From QYQD01 sp040755415 (lineage in GTDB: Bacteria; Desulfobacterota; QYQD01), in NCBI GenBank assembly GCA_040755415.1, contig JBFMAZ010000107.1:1-9924 (forward strand): 9,924 nucleotides of DNA, given 5' to 3'. The notes under the pieces were generated by a model. That model did not search any database. It was not told where the DNA came from and saw nothing but the letters and a program-made list of their open reading frames with translations. The position numbers and the translations under genes are program-made. Shown piece after piece: positions 7,481 to 9,924 of the stretch (its first letter is position 1; each line of letters starts with the position of its first letter).

Positions 7481-7518
7481 TTTCTCCTCCTATGGCCCAT
7501 TTTCGGGCACATAACGAA

Positions 7519-7545
7519 TAAAAAAAATTTTACGGCGCGAAGCCG
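7519..7545 (-). terminator. Rho-independent terminator after the AbrB/PIN module
   Basis: On the minus strand CGGC-TTCGC-GCCG (7533-7545) forms a short hairpin followed by TAAAA and a run of eight T. It lies upstream of the TIR-like gene, so it would stop transcripts from the toxin-antitoxin module ahead of the defence pair. The stem is only 4 bp, so strength is uncertain. Confidence 0.5.
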
Positions 7546-7569
7546 ACTGTAAAAAGTCCTGTTGAACTG

Positions 7570-7583
7570 AACCGCAAGCGGTT
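7570..7583. repeat. Short perfect hairpin in the 7481-7800 intergenic region
   Basis: AACCGC-AA-GCGGTT is a 6-bp perfect inverted repeat. It has no adjacent T run and no recognised role. The surrounding 320-base gap holds no convincing gene; it contains the terminator, this hairpin, one copy of a 62-bp direct repeat and a CCGCC palindrome. Confidence 0.4.
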
Positions 7584-7606
7584 ACTTGGAAATTTAACAG
7601 GGTAAC

Positions 7607-7668
7607 CCCTGCTTAATGTGTTGATACCTTAGCAAAAGTACTGGCCAAAGGCAAGGGTGGAATCGTGA
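7607..7668 (+). repeat. 62-bp direct repeat, copy 1
   Basis: This copy begins CCCTGCTTAATGTGTTG and ends GGAATCGTGA. It matches the copy at 8588-8649 in the same orientation at 58 of 62 positions, with all four differences being transitions. The two copies frame the AbrB/PIN toxin-antitoxin module about 980 bases apart. No known element is recognised in it. Confidence 0.85.
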
Positions 7669-7683
7669 TCCGCCAGCGGCGGA
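7669..7683. repeat. TCCGCC-AGC-GGCGGA palindrome
   Basis: A perfect 6-bp inverted repeat with a 3-nt loop starts directly at the end of direct-repeat copy 1. Its core CCGCCAGCGG recurs at 3750-3759 within the end of the 863-residue gene. It looks like a short dispersed REP-type element. Confidence 0.55.
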
Positions 7684-7800
7684 CAGGAAGAGTGTTTGGA
7701 GGGTCCGAAGCGCAACGGAGACCACGAGTCAACGCCGAGAGCGACTGCGGAGAGCGGTAACCCGGAGAAACATCGATGGGGACGTCCCGCTCCAAATATG

Positions 7801-8223
7801 TCAGCTTTTTAAATCGCTTTGTCCTATCCTGGTCGCAAATCTGTTCAATTCTTCGTCAAAGGAGAAAAGGCAACCGTTGCTGCTTTCTGACTTTGCCAAC
7901 AAGATGCAATCGACAATGTCCACGTTGCTCCCTGCAAAGAAATTCAACGAGGCAATTAATTCCTCCCGGTCGTTGTTGACAATTCCCTTATAGTGCAGAA
8001 TATCCAGCAGGCTTCCTGCGGCCTTATCCCTTGGAACCTTGTAAATCTTTGTCAGGACATATATACACTCGGCAATGACACTTTCAAGGATAACGGCTCG
8101 CCGGCCGCCGTTTTTCACTTTATCAAAAAAATCCTTTGCCTTTTTGTACAGGGCAGGGTCGTCCTTTACCAGGTAGCGGACTATGACGTTTGTGTCAGGA
8201 AGATTTTTTGAGGGTTTTTTCAC
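7801..8223 (-). CDS. vapC: PIN-domain toxin of an AbrB/VapC-type toxin-antitoxin module
   Basis: This 140-residue protein is a complete PIN-domain ribonuclease. The acidic residues expected at the metal-binding active site are visible: D10 (LPDTNVIVRYL), E52 (VIAECIYVL), D105 (VDIVDCILLAK) and D123 (FSFDEEL). PIN toxins of this kind cut RNA, often tRNA or rRNA, when their antitoxin is lost. The start is GTG at 8221-8223, chosen because AGGAGG (8230-8235) lies 6 nt upstream and the PIN core begins right after it. The gene overlaps the antitoxin by 29 nt, the usual antitoxin-first order with tight coupling. All catalytic positions are intact, so the toxin should be active. The RNA target cannot be told from the sequence. 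Confidence 0.9.
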   Translation of the reverse strand: MKKPSKNLPDTNVIVRYLVKDDPALYKKAKDFFDKVKNGGRRAVILESVIAECIYVLTKIYKVPRDKAAGSLLDILHYKGIVNNDREELIASLNFFAGSNVDIVDCILLAKSESSNGCLFSFDEELNRFATRIGQSDLKS

Positions 8224-8449
8224 GGACGGCCTCCTCCCACGCCCTTTCCTTTATGTCCTTCATCGGCATACCGGGCTTAACATTTTTCGCATATTCGCTC
8301 AGAGAGCCGGCCGCATCCCTCACCGCCTTTACTATAACGGTATCGTTCCTAATCTCAAAATACACGGTATTGGTTTTAAGTACCTCCCGTATTTTTTTGG
8401 GAATAGTGACTTGGCCTTTTTTGGTAATCTTTACTGCTGCTGTTGTCAT
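8195..8449 (-). CDS. AbrB/MazE-type antitoxin (SpoVT-AbrB fold)
   Basis: This 84-residue protein has a SpoVT-AbrB swapped-hairpin DNA-binding domain at about residues 3-45, with the typical KITKKGQVTIPKKIREVL and a second strand pair ending VIVKAV. The C-terminal segment (about 50-84, MKDIKERAWEEAVREK) is helical and basic, as expected for the part that wraps around a PIN toxin. It precedes and overlaps the PIN gene, and its promoter carries an inverted repeat over the -10 box, consistent with autorepression by the antitoxin-toxin complex. An AAGGAA lies just before the ATG. Such AbrB-type partners are often named VapB, although they are unrelated to the ribbon-helix-helix-like VapB of the second module. 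Confidence 0.9.
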   Translation of the reverse strand: MTTAAVKITKKGQVTIPKKIREVLKTNTVYFEIRNDTVIVKAVRDAAGSLSEYAKNVKPGMPMKDIKERAWEEAVREKTLKKSS

Positions 8450-8478
8450 TTCCTTTTCCCCTTACTTCTCTTTTCGGT

Positions 8479-8499
8479 ATTACTTAATATCATAGTAAT
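8479..8499. promoter_or_regulatory. Operator of the AbrB/PIN module
   Basis: ATTACT (8479-8484) and AGTAAT (8494-8499) form a perfect 6-bp inverted repeat with a 9-nt spacer. It covers the -10 box and probable start of transcription. The antitoxin is the likely ligand, which is inference from the usual autoregulation of such modules. Confidence 0.55.
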
Positions 8500-8520
8500 G
8501 CTTAAGAGATGTTTTGTCAA
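8492..8520 (-). promoter_or_regulatory. Sigma70 promoter of the AbrB/PIN module
   Basis: On the minus strand a consensus TTGACA (8515-8520) is followed after 17 bases by TACTAT (8492-8497). This is the best promoter in the window and lies about 45 bases before the antitoxin start codon. Confidence 0.7.
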
Positions 8521-8587
8521 TTGACGTCCCTATCGGTATTGTTTCCAGGCCGGTGGAATAAATTGTATACGCCCGGCATAGGCTGAA

Positions 8588-8649
8588 CCCTGCTTAACGT
8601 GTTGATACCTTAGCAAAAGTGCTGGCCGAAGGCAAGGGCGGAATCGTGA
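8588..8649 (+). repeat. 62-bp direct repeat, copy 2
   Basis: This is the second copy of the repeat at 7607-7668, same orientation, 58 of 62 identical, ending GGAATCGTGA. It lies upstream of the AbrB/PIN promoter. Sequence beyond both ends of the two copies differs. No gene is supported in the region 8521-8895. Confidence 0.85.
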
Positions 8650-8691
8650 AAGACCGTCTGAGGAAAGCTGAACATTCACTAATTGGTGCTC

Positions 8692-8790
8692 ATCCGAAAA
8701 CTACCAAATCCCCCCACACCCCCCTTTGCTAAAGGGGGGAAATATTGGAATCCCCCTTTGGAAAAGGGGGATTCAGGGGGATTTTCGGAT
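8692..8790. repeat. Palindrome cluster framed by perfect 9-bp inverted repeats (MITE-like)
   Basis: ATCCGAAAA (8692-8700) and TTTTCGGAT (8782-8790) are perfect inverted repeats. Between them lie two hairpins, C6-TTTGCTAAA-G6 (8719-8739) and C5-TTTGGAAAA-G5 (8752-8770), plus outer C and G runs. The unit contains no gene and resembles a small non-autonomous element of the same kind found inside mod. Confidence 0.7.
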
Positions 8791-8792
8791 GG

Positions 8793-8870
8793 GAACTAAT
8801 TCGCCTCAGATAGGCGGCTGCCAGGGGGGAGGGGCTGGGGGTGAGAAGCCCTCGGTTACTCGATTAGTTC
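8793..8870. repeat. Second inverted-repeat unit with a G-rich centre
   Basis: GAACTAATTCG (8793-8803) faces CGATTAGTTC (8861-8870), an inverted repeat with one base missing. It encloses a GCCT-CAGAT-AGGC hairpin (8803-8815) and G runs at 8824-8840. It directly adjoins the palindrome cluster and may be part of the same larger structure. No gene is seen here. Confidence 0.5.
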
Positions 8871-8895
8871 TCAAAGGTCTTCTGAAGGAGAGTAT

Positions 8896-9309
8896 TCATT
8901 TTGGCCCGGCAGACAATTTATAGATTTTAAGCTTACAAATTTTAGATAGCGTGTCAAAATCCCTGTCATTATGCAATAGGGCTAAATCGTTTTCGAGTGC
9001 AATCTGGGCAATCAGCAAATCAACAGTGCTTCTGATGGTAAGCCCCTTCTTCCTGCATTTTCTGTAAAGGTTAGCGGCGGCAACAAAAGAATCCACACCT
9101 TTCGGGGAGTAAACTGGAAAGGAAAGAAGGGATTTTTTGACTTCAGTATAATCTCTATCATCCCTGATGCCCTGCAACACCTCGGTCAGAACAATGTCTG
9201 CAATGGCAACGTCTTCATTGTTGCTAATAAGGGATTCTATCTCCTTATCAAAAAGAGAGCCTGTCTTATTCAGAAATTCGATAAAAGCACTGGTATCAAT
9301 TAGTATCAA
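8896..9309 (-). CDS. vapC: VapC-type PIN toxin, TTG start
   Basis: A 137-residue PIN ribonuclease is read from TTG at 9307-9309. Active-site acidic residues are D5 (LIDTSAFIEFL), E43 (VLTEVLQG), D97 (TVDLLIAQ) and D115/D117 (HNDRDFD). An upstream ATG at 9369 is in frame but would add 20 residues that are a shadow of the antitoxin gene. The TTG places the first strand of the PIN fold at the N-terminus, as in the family, and a GGAG at 9321-9324 lies 11 nt ahead. The gene overlaps its antitoxin by 14 nt, typical of VapBC. All catalytic positions are present, so it should be a working RNA-cleaving toxin. The target RNA is unknown. Confidence 0.85.
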   Translation of the reverse strand: MILIDTSAFIEFLNKTGSLFDKEIESLISNNEDVAIADIVLTEVLQGIRDDRDYTEVKKSLLSFPVYSPKGVDSFVAAANLYRKCRKKGLTIRSTVDLLIAQIALENDLALLHNDRDFDTLSKICKLKIYKLSAGPK

Positions 9310-9508
9310 GTCTGCTTTTTCTCCACTCTGAAAGGTCTCCCTGCCACATTCCTTTATGTCTGACAGCAAGAAGTCTTTTTCGTCTTAGTTGTTTAACAAG
9401 CTCTCTAAGGGCAAAGTCTATAACCTCTCTTTTAGTCTTGAAGGCGGTTAGCCTCTTTGCCTCCTCCACTATTTCATCATCTAAAATAACGTTTGTCCGC
9501 GTACCCAT
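9296..9508 (-). CDS. vapB: VapB-type antitoxin (type II, DUF2191-like)
   Basis: This 70-residue protein begins RTNVILDDEIVEEAKRL, followed by KTKREVIDFALRELVKQ and a WQGDLSEWRKSR tail. This is the pattern of short ribbon-helix-helix-like VapB antitoxins: residues 1-40 would bind DNA as a dimer and the C-terminal tail would block the VapC active site. An AGGAGG (9516-9521) lies 7 nt before the ATG. The operator and promoter directly upstream support autoregulation of the pair. It differs in fold from the AbrB-type antitoxin of the neighbouring module, so cross-neutralisation is not expected. Confidence 0.9.
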   Translation of the reverse strand: MGTRTNVILDDEIVEEAKRLTAFKTKREVIDFALRELVKQLRRKRLLAVRHKGMWQGDLSEWRKSRLDTN

Positions 9509-9521
9509 GATCCTTCCTCCT

Positions 9522-9550
9522 TACACATAAACTATATCATATTATGTGTA
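9522..9550. promoter_or_regulatory. VapBC operator (perfect 9-bp inverted repeat)
   Basis: TACACATAA (9522-9530) and TTATGTGTA (9542-9550) are perfect inverted repeats with an 11-nt spacer that holds the -10 box. The site ends next to the vapB ribosome binding site. Binding by VapB or VapBC would block transcription. Confidence 0.65.
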
Positions 9551-9559
9551 TGGCTTCAA
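9531..9559 (-). promoter_or_regulatory. Sigma70 promoter of vapBC
   Basis: On the minus strand TTGAAG (9554-9559) is followed after 17 bases by TATAGT (9531-9536). The -10 lies between the operator arms, about 22 bases before the vapB ATG. Confidence 0.55.
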
Positions 9560-9805
9560 AAAATATTACACCTTCATACAGTTTTAATTTCTTTATCGCA
9601 AAGTCATAATCAGTCCTGTTTTTAAGTTCTACGTTGAACTCAAGGTTATCTACCAACCCCGCCTCAGTAAAATTGCTTGAGCCGGTGATAACCCTCCCGA
9701 CATCCCTGTCACCCTCTCCAAAAGTCATAATATAAACCTTTGCGTGGATTGAGGCGTGGGGATACACCCTGATTTCGAGCTTCCCTGATTTTATCCATTC
9801 GTATC
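9537..9805 (-). pseudogene. Fragment of a PLD-domain helicase-type protein
   Basis: The frame reads EWIKSGKLEIRVYPHASIHAKVYI and continues to GRVITGSSNFTEAGLVDNLEFNVEL. This is the PLD half-site (HxK, then GSSN) and following strand found at the N-terminus of many SNF2- or DEAD-type helicases with a phospholipase D-like domain. A TGA stop lies a few codons upstream (before YEW), and FKQLN-like sequence in another frame precedes it, so the gene is interrupted at its 5' side. At the 3' side resemblance ends after DYDFAIKKLKL, where the vapBC promoter begins. An ORF could start at GTG 9767, but nearly the whole domain and all helicase motifs are gone. It is a relic rather than a working gene. 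Confidence 0.7.
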
Positions 9806-9831
9806 AGTTTAGCTGTTTGAAAAAGTATTTT

Positions 9832-9924
9832 AAAATCCCTCCCAACCTCCCTTTTCCAAAGGGAGGAGAAACATTTCCCCCTTTGAAAAAGGGGATCCCC
9901 CTACATTCCCCCTTTGAAAAAGGG
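9832..9924. repeat. Cluster of C/G-rich palindromes at the window edge
   Basis: Three hairpin-forming units follow one another: CCTCCC-N9-GGGAGG (9846-9866), then two CCCCCTTTGAAAAAGGG-type units (about 9877-9894 and 9908-9924). They match the repeat family at 8692-8790 and inside mod. The cluster runs off the window and holds no gene. Confidence 0.75.

Noticed and set aside
7613..7795. 60-codon minus-strand reading frame in the gap before the AbrB/PIN genes
   Set aside because: Most of it overlaps direct-repeat copy 1 and a CCGCC palindrome, it has no convincing ribosome binding site, and it matches no family I know.
8183..8524. Two overlapping plus-strand frames of about 100 codons
   Set aside because: They are antisense to the AbrB antitoxin and its promoter; their hydrophobic look comes from reading the complement of lysine-rich codons.
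8824..8840. G-quadruplex
   Set aside because: Only three G runs are close together; a fourth would need the run at 8776-8780 with a very long loop.
9840..9924. Regularly spaced repeats resembling a small CRISPR array
   Set aside because: The units are variable palindromes with only short, uneven gaps between them, and no cas gene is present.

Overview
The window looks like an accessory defence and toxin-antitoxin island from a mesophilic environmental bacterium. Every convincing gene lies on the minus strand, so the biological order runs from the high coordinates to the low ones. Short C/G-rich palindromic repeats (cores such as CCCCCTTT-N-AAAGGGGG, plus CCGCCAGCGG elements) occur in three clusters and inside one gene. 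In my recollection such repeats are common in Nitrospirota, Desulfobacterota and anammox-type Planctomycetes genomes, but nothing here fixes the taxon.

Layout, in transcription order. (a) 9924-9537: a palindrome cluster, then a broken fragment of a PLD-domain helicase-type protein. (b) 9550-8896: a VapB/VapC toxin-antitoxin pair with its own promoter and a 9-bp inverted-repeat operator. Its left edge coincides with the point where the PLD fragment stops resembling its family. (c) 8895-8521: non-coding, with a palindrome cluster framed by perfect 9-bp inverted repeats and one copy of a 62-bp direct repeat. (d) 8520-7801: an AbrB-type antitoxin and PIN toxin pair with a strong promoter and overlapping operator. 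(e) 7800-7481: non-coding, with the second 62-bp repeat copy and a terminator. (f) 7480-6542: a tightly coupled pair of a TIR-like (DUF1863/ThsB-type) protein and a small multi-pass membrane protein, which is the best candidate here for a little-described immune module. (g) 6541-6305: an attC-like imperfect palindrome and a probable promoter. (h) 6304-111: a type III restriction-modification-like operon of three overlapping genes: a large uncharacterised protein (863 aa, zinc ribbon plus a PD-(D/E)XK-like motif), a Mod-type beta-class DNA methyltransferase, and a Res-type helicase. (i) 126-1: the edge of an insertion sequence, probably IS630-like, that truncates res.

How the parts fit together. 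The Mod/Res pair with the 863-aa protein would have been a restriction system, but it looks decayed: a palindromic repeat inside mod puts its last ~160 codons out of frame by one base, and res keeps only its N-terminal helicase half. The TIR/membrane pair appears intact and would be expected to act as a sensor or signal-producing enzyme with a membrane effector. The two toxin-antitoxin modules are intact and carry self-contained regulatory regions, as expected of mobile addiction modules. No rRNA, tRNA or CRISPR array was seen.
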